DNA from: Neocallimastix lanati (nom. inval.)
Lineage: Eukaryota; Neocallimastigomycota; Neocallimastigomycetes; Neocallimastigales; Neocallimastigaceae
Length of the DNA: 64,000 nt
Direction of reading: 5' to 3'
Assembly (NCBI GenBank): GCA_016946835.1
Contig: JACVTC010000024.1
Span: 258,501 to 322,500, forward strand
Each line of letters opens with the position of its first letter. Position 1 is the stretch's first letter. Of the stretch, positions 43,804 through 58,119 are shown one piece after another. Under the pieces are notes generated by a model. It made no database searches. It saw only the letters and a program-made list of their open reading frames with translations, and had not been told where the DNA came from. A program made the translations under genes and the position numbers.

Positions 43804-45957
43804 TTATTCATGCCAGTTACTGTTAATAAAAGCAACTCTATTTTCAAACCATTTAGCAAGGTATTCAGAAGCTTGAGCTTGAGTGGTACATTGTCTAGCA
43901 CCTGGAGAAAGTTCATTATCAAATCCATGTTTATCAACAAGATTGTTCCACTTTTCATAGTTACGAGTGAAAGCTGCTTCAGCAATTTTAGTATCAGAAT
44001 GAATCATATCAACAACACGACCAAAGACACCACTATCATAAGCTTTACTCCATTTACTCTTAATAATATCTTGGAACCAATCTTCATATATAATAACAGC
44101 TAACCATGGGTTAATCTTACTACCAAATCCATTATTATCTGGCATAATATTAGCAGCGTAATGACCCTTACCATCTGGACAACGATCTCTGTTACCAAGA
44201 CCTGAATCGAAATCCCATGGAGCTTCAAATCTAAGTTTCTTAGAACCATTAGCTCCGAAATCAACATCCATGTAGAAACTAGAATAGTAAAGATCAGCAT
44301 CACAAGTCATTTCACTAATAATGAATAAATCAGCTAAAGAATTTGCATCAATAACACTTTCAATAGCTTCCTTTGGAGTTTTACCAGTAGCTTCAACAAC
44401 ATCAGTGTAATCACTAGTGAATGCTAAAGCCTTTTTGTTGTAAGCAGCTTCATATAAGATCTTGTAAACATTATTAATATACTTACTAATGAAATCATGT
44501 TGTTCTTGACTGTTAGCTCCACTCTTAATACTCATGTTTTCAGCACTACCACCACCAAATTGTCTCTTCTTCATATTATTACCCCAGTTACCAAATCCAC
44601 CAAAACCACCCCATTGGTTATTTTGTTGTCCGTTATTTTGGTTTTGGTTACCGAAACCTCCCCAAGCATTTTGTTGGGGATTATTTTGTTGCTGTTGTGG
44701 TTGGTTGTTTTGTTGATTCCATTGGTTGTTTTGTTGTTGTTGTGGTTGATTGTTTTGTTGACCCCATTGATTATTTTGTTGTGGTTGTGGTTGATTGTTC
44801 TGTTGTCCCCATTGGTTGTTTTGTTGTGGTTGTGGTTGATTGTTTTGTTGTTGTGGTTGATTGTTTTGTTGTGGTTGTTGGTTCCATCCACCGAAACCAC
44901 CAAAACCACCAAAACCACCACCGCTACCACCACTTGGTTCAATTGTCTTTCCACTTCCGCCATTACCATCATATGGTTTAAGTGGAGCATTATTATTGAA
45001 ATCAACAATTAAACTATCAATTTTATCTTCGTAACGAGAGTAACCAGTATCAAATTCAAGGAAATAACCAATATCAGTACCTTGATAATCATCTTTTGCC
45101 TTGGTAATACTAACTCTACCTTCATTAATTTGTTGATTTTCAGCTAAAAGGTAAACACCAAAGTATTCATCATTAATCTTTAACTCAACTAATTGTGAAT
45201 CAGAGGCATAAAGTCCATCTGGTCCAAGAATACTACGAGATAAAGCAAAAGATGCTTTGTTTCTAAGCATGGAACCATCCTTGTATTCAGCAAGAAGGAC
45301 CCAATTCTTAAACTTCTTTCCTCCATTAAGTCCAAGAACACTTTGAGAATCGTCAAAGCTAATTTTAAGTGACTTCTTTGGATAGTTCGATGTCCAGTTA
45401 CCACGTACTTTAACCTTACCGTTAACTCCATTAACAGCCTTAGTACCATCAGTATCTTCAATTGTAATAACACATTCTTCATTGTATGGCTCTGGAGGCT
45501 TGTTTCCACCCATGTAAGCTTGATCAGCAATGTGCTTTTCAACAGGTTTTGTAGCGAAATCACTATTACCACTAGAACTCTTAAGATGAATAACTGGAAT
45601 TGGATTGACACCACCACCAGTTGCTGGAGTGTTAACATTATCATAAGTTGCATTAGATACATTAGATGTTCCACATCTACTTTCTTGAATAATACACCAA
45701 TTTCTGTTCTCAACACCCCACTTACCAGTGGCATCTGTATAATAAACATCACATGAATTACAATTTGGATAATCAGTAGCCTTATTACCACCACATACAG
45801 AATTTTGAATTACACACCAATTACCATTTTCAACACCCCATAAGGCTTCATTATCAGAATAAAATACATCACAACCGCTACAACATTCATATTGTGGGTG
45901 ACATTTTGATGCGAAAACACCAGCGGTTAATAAAGAAGCGAAAACGAAGAATTTCAT
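43804..45957 (-). CDS. Dockerin-CotH protein (cellulosome-associated CotH kinase-like)
   Basis: A single 717-codon exon. Signal peptide 1-17 (MKFFVFASLLTAGVFAS). Two fungal dockerins follow at the N-terminus (~19-52 and ~55-92), each with the pattern Cys...CDVFYSD/CDVYYTD...WGVEN-x-NWC. The CotH domain runs from ~125 to the end: KVRGNWTSNYPKKSLKISF, KNWVLLAEYKDGSMLRNKASF, YFGVYLLAENQ, DIGYFLEFD and the late WDFDSGLGNRDRC with its acidic DFD. Between the lobes is an insertion of about 130 aa rich in Gly-Phe then Gln/Asn/Pro/Trp (QPQQNNQWGQQNNQ style). CotH proteins are atypical secretory-pathway kinases in bacterial spore coats, and dockerin-CotH proteins are common but unexplained in anaerobic fungal cellulosomes. 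Extracellular location is inferred from the signal peptide and dockerins; activity is unproven. Several antisense frames here are shadows. Confidence 0.93.
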   Translation of the reverse strand: MKFFVFASLLTAGVFASKCHPQYECCSGCDVFYSDNEALWGVENGNWCVIQNSVCGGNKATDYPNCNSCDVYYTDATGKWGVENRNWCIIQESRCGTSNVSNATYDNVNTPATGGGVNPIPVIHLKSSSGNSDFATKPVEKHIADQAYMGGNKPPEPYNEECVITIEDTDGTKAVNGVNGKVKVRGNWTSNYPKKSLKISFDDSQSVLGLNGGKKFKNWVLLAEYKDGSMLRNKASFALSRSILGPDGLYASDSQLVELKINDEYFGVYLLAENQQINEGRVSITKAKDDYQGTDIGYFLEFDTGYSRYEDKIDSLIVDFNNNAPLKPYDGNGGSGKTIEPSGGSGGGFGGFGGFGGWNQQPQQNNQPQQQNNQPQPQQNNQWGQQNNQPQPQQNNQWGQQNNQPQQQQNNQWNQQNNQPQQQQNNPQQNAWGGFGNQNQNNGQQNNQWGGFGGFGNWGNNMKKRQFGGGSAENMSIKSGANSQEQHDFISKYINNVYKILYEAAYNKKALAFTSDYTDVVEATGKTPKEAIESVIDANSLADLFIISEMTCDADLYYSSFYMDVDFGANGSKKLRFEAPWDFDSGLGNRDRCPDGKGHYAANIMPDNNGFGSKINPWLAVIIYEDWFQDIIKSKWSKAYDSGVFGRVVDMIHSDTKIAEAAFTRNYEKWNNLVDKHGFDNELSPGARQCTTQAQASEYLAKWFENRVAFINSNWHE

Positions 45958-48150
45958 TTTTTTTAAATATACTTTTCTTAAAATAATTATTAATATTTTA
46001 TTATTAATTCCGAATTAATTATTTTCAAACCACTTTTAATGAAACTGGTACTATTATTGTTTTTTTTTTTTTTTTTTTTTTTTTAGTTTATATATTTACA
46101 AAAAAATTATTATTTATATTTCAAATATAATATTACTCTTTTATATATATACAAAATATTATAATTTTTATTCTCTTTGAAAATAAATTTAATCAATAAA
46201 TTTGTTTTCTTTATAACTCTTTTTAAAAAAAATATTTACTATATATATTTCTATATAATTATTAAATTTTAGAATTATATTATTCAATAATTAATATAAT
46301 TCTTTAATAAGAAATAAAAATAACTATAAATTATGATTATAAAAAAATTTTTTGAAAAAGAAGAAAAAAGTTTTCTATTTATATAAAAATTTAATATATA
46401 TGGTTGATATTTTTTTAATTTATAATTTAATATTTTTGACATTATTATATTAATTATAAACATTTATTAATCAATTATTTATAATTATTAACATATGAAA
46501 CATTAAACCTAGGGATTATATATTAATTAAAATAGTTGTAAATCATTAAAAAGAAAGTATATTTTAAATATAAAATTAATAATAATATAATAAATTTTGT
46601 TACAAAAATTATATAAAAAATTTTAAAATAAATAATATAAATTATTGTCACCTTTTCAGATAAATATAAAAATTTTTTTTACTCATTTTTACGCCAATCA
46701 TATCAACTTATAAATTAAGAAAAAAGTTTTCCAAACATAAAATATATTGATTTTTTAATATTGGAAAATTTTAATTAATAATAAAATAAAAATATCTTTT
46801 ATGTTCAACGTTTGGTAAAAAAAACTTTAAAAATACTTTTTATTATTTTAATAATATTATTCTGTTGATAAATAAACATTAAATTATATTAAATTTCCAA
46901 GAAAAAAAATTACTTCGAATAATATAGTCTTATGTCTTATATTATGGCCGCTCTTTTAATTTTATATAGTATTAAAATTCAATTTAAACCACTATTGTAT
47001 TAATATAAAATATTAATTACAAATTATTTAATAAAATGGTCAATTTTTAATTATTTTTGGAATTTTTTAATTAAAATAAATATATTATATAATATGTATA
47101 AAGAATTATATAAACTAAATCTGCTACATTATATACATATTTATTACAATAATAGTTACAATATTCCACATTTAAATTAATTATACTTTATTAACATTAA
47201 CTATCAAATAATTACTATTTAATAATATTATTGGGTATTAATTAATATGAATTATAATAAAAAAATTTATATGAAATTGATAGTATTTAATAATGATTGG
47301 GTGTTAATTAATATTAATTTAATATAGAAAAAAAAATTAAGTATAATACTATTAATTTCATAAAAAATAATTAAATATGTATTAAGAATATACCATTTTC
47401 TTATATTCATAATAAATAAATAAAAAGAATTTTTTAAATATAAAGGATTTACCTTTTGTGATATATTAATCAGTTTTATTATTAAAAATTCAGGCTATTA
47501 TATACTTAAACATAAATGTTTATATTTTTTTGTTCATTTCAAATAGTAATAAACTAATAAATTAAATATATCAATATTATTTATATAATTTTTATAAAAT
47601 TGAATAAACTGAATAATTAAAAAATTATAAATTATTAATAAAAATAGTTAATGAAACAATATGTTTTAATAAATATTTAATTTTTTTTCTTTAAATTTAA
47701 TATTTATTTTTATTTGTAATTTTTATTTATTTATTTTTTTTTTAATTTATTTTTTATTAAAATGGTTTTAAATTAAAAGATAATTTATAAAATAAAATAG
47801 TTTTAATATAATAATCATAATACTAATATGATATTACACGATATTATATGAGAAAATAAATTTATCACTACTACTATCACTTCATGAATTAATTAAATAA
47901 CATAAAAATATAAAATGTTCATATTAAATATTAAAAAAAAAAAAAAAGGAAAAATGTATTCAAACTTTTTTTAGATCTTTTTTGATTCAATAAAAAAAAT
48001 ATTATAAAATAATAATAGATTGATATATTTAATAAAATATAATGATTATTGTTTTGGGAATATTTTATAACAATTAAAGTATTTTTTTATTCATTATGGT
48101 AAGTTTAAAAAGTATAATAAATATATATATTATACTTATAAAAAACATAA

Positions 48151-48194
<44 letters not shown>

Positions 48195-50371
48195 ATATAT
48201 ATCAATATATTTTCTATCTGATAGAATTACGAATTATCATAAAAATTTAAATAGTAAAAAACAAATTGATATATAAATATAATGTATTGATAATTGATTT
48301 GGGAAATATTTTATAAAAATTGTAGTAATTTTTTATTCATTATTGTATCATACTATTATATTTTTTTAAAAAAAAAAAATTATTCGAACATAATATGTAT
48401 TTTTTCCCTTTTATTATTATTATACCATATATATATAATTTGTATACTTTATTTACTATTAAATTTTTTAAATTTAAATTTCAATGATTTATCCACTTTT
48501 TTCATAAAATATAAAAAAAAATTATTATAACATTATAAAAATACATTTAAAAATTAATAAATTAAAATTTTAAATTTTCTTTAGTCCATCATTAAATATT
48601 ATAATATTTTATGATATTTTAAAATTATATATTATATAAATGAATTTAATCTATAAACTTTTTTTTTTTTTTTTTTATTAATTACTTTGAAAGATCATCA
48701 ATCAACAAAAAATGGAAAAAACAATGTATAAAATTTTATTATATAATATATAAAATATATGATTTTTATTCATTATAATAAAAGTAATTATTTACAAACA
48801 TATTTAACCAATAATCTTCATAAAATTATACTATTTTTTTCTCAATCTAATTGGAAGGTTTCATTAAATAAATATTAAAATAACGGCATAAATTATTAAT
48901 TTATTAAATATATTTATCTTTAATAATTATAGTTTTAATATCAATACTGTTTAAAATTATTATTATTATTATTATTATTACCAATTAAAGTTAATTGCAT
49001 TATATATGAGAAAAATAATGTGAATTAAGCAGTTTTTTACTATAGTTCACTTTTTAATATACGATAAATAGAAGTATTTACAAAAAAAAAAATGGTAATG
49101 TACCTATAATTAGAATAAATTAAATTATCTTATTTATTTATTTATTTATCTATTTATTTATTTATATTAACTTATATTTACTTATTTATAATTATTTATT
49201 TTCATTATATTCACTAAATATACTTATTTATAATCACTAAACATTTACTCTTTTGATTTACAGAGTTATTTATATAATATTATTACTATAATTATTATTA
49301 TTATTTATAATTATGATTTTTATTATGATTTATAATTATTACTTTATTTTTATTCACTAATTATTATTTATTATTATTGATTTGTTATTTTTACTATTTA
49401 TAATTTATTTCAATTTTTGAATCAAAAAACGTTACAATATATATTACATATGATGTTATATATTAAAGTTATATATTGCCTGTCAAAAAAAAAATAGATG
49501 GACTGAATCAACGAAATAAAAAAAAAACTTATTTATAATAATTTATATTAATTTATTATATATCATTTATATATATGAATTTATGATATAAAATAAAAAT
49601 AAAACTTTAATTATTAATAAATTGTTTTTATTAATTATTACAAAAAAATAAAATAATAAATTATTAATTAATCATTTTGCTTAATTATCATATGATTCAT
49701 AAGCTGATATTAAATAGCATAATATAAAATAGATTTATGTAATATCATAAATTCTATAAAATATATAAATTTAATGTTATGTAAACTGGTAAAAATTTTA
49801 ATTATTTTATTTTATTATATTTTTATATATTTTTATATATTTTAATAATTACAAATATTTTATAATTTATATTATACTTTTTATAATATTATACTAAATA
49901 AATAATTCTTATTATTTTAAAATAGTTTATAATTAATAAGTACTATATAAAAAATACTTTTTCTTTATATTTATTTTTGAAATTGCAAAAAACGTTATTG
50001 CCATATTATGAACAAAAAAAGTAGTTTAATAATGTTAATAATTATTTAAATTATAAATAAATAAAATTAAATTATAAAATAAATAAATAAATCATACTAA
50101 TAAATAAATAAATAAATTATATAACTTCTCCCAGAAAGAGATAATTGAACCTAAAGAGTTTATCATATATATATACATATTATATAATTTATATATATAG
50201 TTTATATCACTATATAATTAATATATATTTATACTATTTTATTTATATTATATTTCATTTACATATTATTTAAATTAATATTTTATTTTATATTAATTAT
50301 TGAATTAATGTTTCATTACTCTATATGGGTTATTCTGTATACAATAAGTTAAAAATGTAAAAAATAACCTT

Positions 50372-50438
50372 ATTTGAATTATTTTATATTTATATATATT
50401 ATGAAATTTGAATTATTTTATATTTATATATATTATGA
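50372..50438. repeat. 33-bp tandem duplication
   Basis: TTTGAATTATTTTATATTTA followed by TATATATTATGAA occurs twice in a row with one spacer base. Confidence 0.85.
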
Positions 50439-52251
50439 ATTTAATATATTACTTATATACTTATACATCATTTATATTGTTTATAACTTAGACATTAAAA
50501 GTTTTTATAATTTGAAATTTTATTTATTATTATTTTTATTCTTTTTTTTTGTGTGTGTAAAATATATATTATGTTAAATTTTAAAAAAAAAAAAATCTAT
50601 ATACAAATATTCATATATGAATTTATCAACGCAATTGCAATGAAATATATTAATTGAGGAACAGAATTACTATATTTCAAAATTAAATATGAATATAATT
50701 TTTTAAATAGTAATTACTAATAATTTTTTTTCTTTTTAAATTAATATATACATATTATAAATTCATGTTATACATTTGTAATTTTAATTTTTTAAAATTT
50801 ACTTTACATTATCATTATCTACTAAATAACACCCATTATTATAAATTAAATCAGCGGTTGATTTTAAAATAGATTTATTTTAAATTTTAATTGTATATCT
50901 GTTAATATTAAAATAGAATTTTTATTAAATTAATAACATTCTATTAATAAATTTTATTATCTACTAATAATCTATTATTTTTCTCTCAAAATTAAAACTC
51001 ACTAATGAAATTAAACCTGATGCTTTTTAATTTAAATAATATTATATAAAAATTTTCAAAATTATTGTTTTAAATGCATTATAAAAAAAACTATTATATT
51101 GAAAATATTATTACCGAAATAGCATCTACAGAAAATTTACGAACTATAATTGAAAAATAAAAATATATTAATAAGAAAGTATATATAGATAATTAATATA
51201 TTTAAATAATTTAACAAGAAAATTTTTTTAAACCAAAAAAAATTTTTTTTATTTTATATGTATATTTTAATTATAATCAAAGAATATTTTATATTAAAAT
51301 TTACTTGAATAACTATTTTTATGTTTTTTTAAAATATTTAATATACTATATATATATTTATTTTATTATAAATTACTAAAAGAAAATTTATTTAATAAAT
51401 TGATAAATTTTACAGATTTTTCTTTTCTTTTTTATTTTTTGTTTTATTTTGTTTTGTTTTATTTTGTTTTGTTTTTTATTTATTTCGTAAACTTACTATT
51501 TACTCAGATAATTTTATTACTATTAATATTTTTTTTTATAGTTCAAAATAAAATATTATTAAATTTTATAATTTATTATATATATTAATAAAAAACTAAT
51601 AATTTTTTTTGCTCCAAATTTATAATTTATCTATTGAATAGTTAAAATACTTATAATATATTTGATATTTATAAATTAATAGATCTTTTAAGCATTTACA
51701 TCCACGACAAAAAAAAAAAAAATAACATCAATTATAAAAATAAATTATGACATTTACTTATTTAAATAAATTAATATCATTGAGAAGAATTATTCAATAA
51801 ATAAATATGTATATGTTATTAATATTAGTTTAGGTCTTCACAAAATATGAATATTAAAAATAATGATTATCATAAATATATCAAGACATCGAATGAAATT
51901 TTAACTTTACCAACATGATACATGGTATATATTAAAAAAAAATTTGGAGTAATAATGTTTTAATATATTATAAAAAATATATATATACAATATATAATAA
52001 AAAATAGTTATGCTATTATTGCCCAATAAATATATTATTTCATTTACAATACTAAAAATGAAACAAAATTTTGGCATTTTAAAATTTCAATAATATATAA
52101 AGTTTAATAATTATTTTCCATTTTTATTTATCCAATATATTTTTAGATTTCATTGTCTATATTACTATTATTATTAATTTATTTATGATTTAAATATTAA
52201 TACAATGTTAAAGAGGTTATAGTTTAATTTTTATGAGAAATGGAAAAATAG

Positions 52252-52432
52252 TCATAAAATTATAGTATATAATATTTTTTTCATTTCTTGGAAGATTTTA
52301 TAATGTAAATATTAATATTATTGAAGAGATTATGATTTTAATTTCATAACTTATTAATTCTCTTTTTCTCATAAAATTATATTATACAACTTTTTTCATT
52401 TCTTGGAAAGTTTTATGATATAAATATTAATA
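52252..52432. repeat. Two ~65-bp direct repeats 117 bp apart
   Basis: Blocks at 52252-52317 and 52369-52432 share TCATAAAATTATA, TTTTTTCATTTCTTGGAA and TAAATATTAATAT with a few substitutions. The sequence in front of each (GAAGAGATTATGATTTTAAT-like) is also related. Confidence 0.75.
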
Positions 52433-53164
52433 TACCGCACAGATTGTTATGAATGTGTTATGTATCTTTAACTTTAAAAAATATTAATATAATATTATTT
52501 ATGAAAAGTAATTTTGAATGACTTTTTTTTTACTGCATTCAATCTTTAATATTCTTTTTAAACATTTATCATATTTATCTTTTTCATTTAATAAAACATT
52601 ACTTATGGAATATTTTAATATTATTATATATATATATATTAAAAAAAAAATAACCATGATTATAATTTTAATAAAAAGAAATAAAATGAGAATATAAATA
52701 GTATTATATTAATATTCAAAAAAAAAAAAAAAAGAAAAAAAAATATTAATTATTAAAATATTAATGAACTAGAAATAGACAGTTATAAAAATTAATGTCA
52801 TAATTAACAATATGAAATAAAACTTAATATATATAAATGTTTAAATTTATATATATATATTAACATAAAATATTAAAAAATATATGTTTATGATAATGAT
52901 AAATTGAAAAAAAAATATTAATAATAATTAATAAAGATATTATTTCAATAATTAATAATTATTTAATAATAAATTATACCCAATTTTTATATATATATTT
53001 TTTATTATATTTTATTATAATAATAAAACTTTATTATTATATTTAAACCTATACAAACAGATTTATATTCATTTCAACAATTAAGAAATAATAATATATG
53101 GCTTTGGTAACACAAACAAAATTAAATTGGTTAAAAATTATTAATAATTACTAAGTATGAAAAA

Positions 53165-54275
53165 TAAAATAATAAAAATATGAAATATTGAAAGATAAAA
53201 TATGAAATATGAAATACAAAATAATATTAAATATTAAATTTAAATATAGAAAGATAAAATATGAAATATAAGATATAAAACAATACTAAATATTAAATTA
53301 AAATATAGAAAGATAAATTATGAATTATAAAATATAAAATATAAAATATAAAATATTGATAAAGTACGAAGTTCAGGTTCGGCTCTTGTAAGGTTTATTC
53401 TTTATTTGGGGAATAAAATTTATATGTTTTATAAAAATAATTTTTATTTAAATTTTATTTATTTAGAAGAATTACATTTGCTTATCATTATTAAAAATAT
53501 AAACTAACATTTATTCTTAACATTTAATATTTATTTTCATATTCTGATCTCAAGAATTACACTAATCTACTATTTCTTATTCTTGGACAAAGAAATAAAA
53601 CTATTTCTAAATATTTTTCTCTTTTATAATTATTTACTATAATAAAGTTTTCCTATATTAAAGTATAAATATTAATTTACTTTCATTTATGTTTAAATTA
53701 AATAAAAAAAATTTATAAATTAATTTCTAATAAGAAATACAATAAAAACTAGATTAATACATAAATTTATGCTTTTACTACATTTCTTAATTAACATAAA
53801 TTTATTATTAATTAGAGTTTTTATTTCTATTTCATATCAATATGTAAAGATAAAATATGAAATATAAGATATAAAATTATATTAAATACAAAATTAAAAT
53901 ATAAAAAGATAAATTATGAATTATAAAATATAAAATATAAAATATATAAAGATAAAATATGAATTATAAAATACAAAATATTAAATATTAAATATAAAAT
54001 ATAAAATATAAAATATAGCAATGAAATATAAAATGATATTAAATATAAAATTTAAATATAAAAAGATAAAATATAAAATATAAAATATAAAATATAAAAT
54101 ATAAAATATAAAATATAAAATATAAAATATGAAATATAAAATATAAAATATGAAATAAAAAATATGAAATATAAAATATTAAATATAAATATAAAATGTA
54201 AAATATAGAAAGATAAAATATGAAATATAAAATATAAAATATAAATATAAAATATAAAATATAAAATAAAATATT
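53165..54275. repeat. AAATATAAAAT minisatellite with interruption
   Basis: Variants of GAAATATAAAATAT and AGAAAGATAAAATATGAAAT recur from 53165 to 53355 and from 53845 to 54275. A non-repetitive, slightly GC-richer stretch lies between them (53360-53840, including TACGAAGTTCAGGTTCGGCTC). The origin of that stretch is unknown. Confidence 0.8.
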
Positions 54276-54429
54276 TTTTGACTATTAATTATAAAGCTTA
54301 CTTTAATTTTATATATATATATATATATAAATTTTTTTTTTAATAATAATATATATATAAATTTAAGTCGGCATTTTTATTTAGTAGTAGTATATTCATA
54401 TTATAATTTTCTACATTAAAAATTTTAAA

Positions 54430-56490
54430 TTTCATCTAAAACTAATAAAAATTAAATAAAATAATTCTGCATTTTGAAAAAAAGAAATTTTATAGTTTTA
54501 TTTTATTTACTTCATTTATTTTATAATTATAATTGATTTTATTTCTTTATTATTTTAATTTTTTTTAATTAATCATAACAGTATGAATTCTTTCATATTT
54601 AATAGATATTTTAAGTTTATAAAATGAATTTTATTTCTAATTAAATTTCAATTTTTTATTCTTTCAAAAAAAAAAATCTTTAAATGGAAAATTTTGAAGT
54701 TTAATAAGAAAAAATGATGATCAAAAATAAATTATATTCAATTATTTATTATTTATTATTTATTATTTAGTATTATTATTTATTATTTAGTATTTAGTAT
54801 TTAGTATTATTATTTATTATTTATTATTTATTATTTATTATTTATTATTTATTATTTATTATTTATTATTTATTATTTATTATTTATTATTTATTATTTA
54901 GTATTTATTTATTTATTATTTATTATTTAGTATTTAGTATTATTATTTAGTATTTAGTATTTAGTATTATTTATTATTTATTATTTATTATTTATTATTT
55001 ATTATTTATTATTTATTATTTAGTATTTATTTATTTATTATTTATTATTTAGTATTTAGTATCATTATTTATTATTTATTATTTATTATTTATTATTTAT
55101 TATTTATTATTTATTATTTATTATTTATTATTTATTATTTATTATTTATTATTTATTATTTATTATTTATTATTTATTATTTGTTATTTAATATTTATTA
55201 TTTATTTGTGTATGTTTATTATTTATTTATTGTAATTATTAATAAATATAATAAACATATACAAATAAATGATAAAAATTGGTGATCGATCATAAGATTT
55301 TTTATTATTTTATTAAAGTTTAATCCACATAAAAGACTTTTTTTAAATAAATCCATTTAAATCCTTGCCTCTTTTATTATTATTAGAATAATATGTAACT
55401 TAAATATTTCATATGATCATTTAAAAATTAATGTTGAATATTATAAAATTATATAATAATTTAAAATTATAATAAATAATAAATAATAAATAATAATAAA
55501 TATAATAAATAATAAATAATAAATATAATAAATAATAAATAATAAATAATAAATAATAATAAATAATAATAAATATAATAAATATAATAAATAATAAATA
55601 ATAATAAATATAATAAATAATAAATAATAATAAATATAATAAATAATAAATAATAAATAATAAATAAATAAATAAATAAATAATAAATAATAAATAATAA
55701 ATAAATAAATAAATATAATAAATAATAAATAATAAATAATAAATAATAAATAATAAATATAATAAATAATAAATAATAATAAATATAATTAATAATAAAT
55801 AATAATATATAATGAATAATAAAAAATAAAAAATAAAAAAAGTACTTAATAATAAATAATAAATAATTGAATAATAAATAATTGAATAATAAATAATAGA
55901 TAATTAAATAATAAATAATAGATAATTAAATAACAAATAATTGAATAATAAATAATAGATAATTAAATAACAAATAATAGATAATTAAATAACAAATAAT
56001 TGAATAATAAATAATAGATAATTAAATAACAAATAATTGAATAATAAATAATAGATAATTAAATAACAAATAATAGATAATAATAATTGAATATAATTAA
56101 TTTATTCTTTATACTATATATATATATTTTTTATATTTTTTTTAATAAAATGAACTATAAAAAATTATGATCAATTACTTCAACTTAAAAAATTTTCCAT
56201 TTAAAGAATCTTTTTTATAAAAGGTTAAATTTAATTAAAAAGAAAATTCATTTTATAAACTTAATAAAGACTTAATAAATATGAAAATGATCATATTATT
56301 ACAATTAATTAAAAAATTAACAAAAAAAAAAAAAAAAAAAGGTAAAAAACAAAATAATATAAGCTATAATAAAATAATAAATTATAATAAAATAAAATTT
56401 AATTTAAAGATTTCTTTTGTTTAAAATACAGAATTATTTAATTACCTTTTATTTTATTTTATTTTACTAATTATGGATGAAATTATGAAC
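54430..56490. repeat. Two-kilobase imperfect inverted repeat (palindrome)
   Basis: The left arm (about 54430-55260) and the reverse complement of the right arm (about 55430-56490) share, in the same order: ATTTCATC, TAATTCTG-ATTTT, AAGTTTATAAAATGAATTTT, TCTTTAAATGGAAAATTTT, ATTATATTCAATTATT, and then long TATTATTTATT arrays facing AATAAATAATA arrays. The centre (55265-55440) is unique. There is no coding frame. Possible origins are a fold-back/MITE-type transposon or an inverted duplication. Confidence 0.75.
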
Positions 56491-58119
56491 ACTTAAAAGA
56501 TGAACAAAAAAAATTTGATTTTATTAATTAGGATACTGTCATTTGACTTTTGAAAATTTTTTTGTTTTTGTTATAATAAGAGAAATTTATATTTGAAACT
56601 TTACACATATTCTATATAATTCTTTACATTTGATATTATCATTATTTGTATCCATTTTATTTATTTTACTCAACTATATCTATATAAAAAAAAGAAAAGA
56701 AAAGAAAAATAAAGAATATTTATTAATTATTTTCAACCTATTTAAGTCTGTTTGATTAGTTAAATAAAAATATTATTTTTTTATTATTATTAAACAAAAA
56801 CAAAAAAAAAAAAAAAAAAAAAAAAGTCGGTTGAATAATTTTAAATTTTCTTGGTTAGGACTAAATTTAGTGGATATTGATTAATATAATAAAATTTAAT
56901 AAAAAAATATATATATAAAGATTGGTATAATTATTTTATTATTAAAATAATTATTCAGTCAAAAGTCTTTTATTATTATTAATTTTCAGATTATTTAATA
57001 ATTATTAATTATTAATTTCTGTATTATTAATCCTATTCATTATATTTATTATTGAATTTTTCTTTTTATGATAATATTATAATAAATTATAATATTAAAA
57101 ACTCATTCTACTTATTAAAAATTCATTCTCTCGTTTCATTGTAGTTTTCAATCTTTTTTTTTTGTACTAGGAAAAGCCTGAATTGTACGACATGAACCTA
57201 AATTAATTTGTATTAATTAGGATTAAAGAATCAAAAGTAAAAAAAATAATAAAACTTTAAAAAAATTAGGCTTTAGTAAATATAATATACATATAATATA
57301 TTTTATTATATATTATAATTAGTTTATGTTTAATTTAAGGTTTTTAAACTTTGAAAAAATTTTGGATAATACTAATTTATAATTAAACATTGCCTTTTAT
57401 TATAAAATAATATATTGAATTATAATTCTAATATATAAATCTTATTCAGAAATTATTTAATTATAGTTAAATAATATATTAATATATCATATATTAGTTT
57501 ACTATCATAATTATAAATCTATTTAATTAGTAACTAAAAAAATTTAAAAAAAAAAAAAAATATAAATAAAAAGAATTTTTATTAAAAATTAATTAAATCA
57601 AAAAAAAAAAAAATATATGTTTTTTTAATATTAAATAATAATAAATAAAGAAGTAATTATTATAATTAAAAAAATTAAAATTGAAAAATTTGTAGTTTTT
57701 TTTTTTTTTATATTTGATATTTATAATAATTAGATATTAAAATAAAGGATATAAATAAAAATTTAATAAATTTTTTGTAAACGTAAATCAATAACTGAAA
57801 TATAAATAATTTATTTTTATTGTAAAATAAAATAAAATAAATATATATATATAATTTTTTTTTTTTGATTTACTATAAAAAGTGTTTAATAAAAAAAAAT
57901 ATATATATATATAAATAAAAATTATCGTATTGAATAGAATTGTATGTATATATAACTGTATTATTTATAACTATTTATATATTTTTCCATTATTTTAAAT
58001 TATAATTAATATTTTTTTTCATATATTATAAATTTAAATTTTGTAAATTGTAGATAATATTACATTAAAAAAGAAAAGAAAAACAATTTAAATATAATTT
58101 ATATAAAAATAGAATAAAA
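56491..58119. other. AT-rich region upstream of the expansin-like gene
   Basis: No gene is seen. A tract of A at 56802-56824 and AT repeats. Contains the promoter region of the next gene, without recognisable elements. Confidence 0.65.

Larger units (their letters stand above)
45958..53160. other. 7-kb AT-rich gene desert
   Basis: No supported gene. It would contain the CotH promoter, with a poly(T) tract at 46061-46085. There is a ~44-nt A run at 48150-48194 and several near-duplicate blocks: 47215-47245 with 47286-47316 (TTGGGT-TTAATTAATAT), 48036-48098 with 48285-48345 (TTGGGAA-ATATTTTATAA), 50372-50438 and 52252-52432. Short frames rich in Ile/Tyr/Phe/Leu are compositional. Confidence 0.65.

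Noticed and set aside
44497-45012. Several frames across the Gln/Asn-rich part of the CotH gene
   Set aside because: Shadows of the repetitive CAA/AAT-type codons on the other strand or frames.
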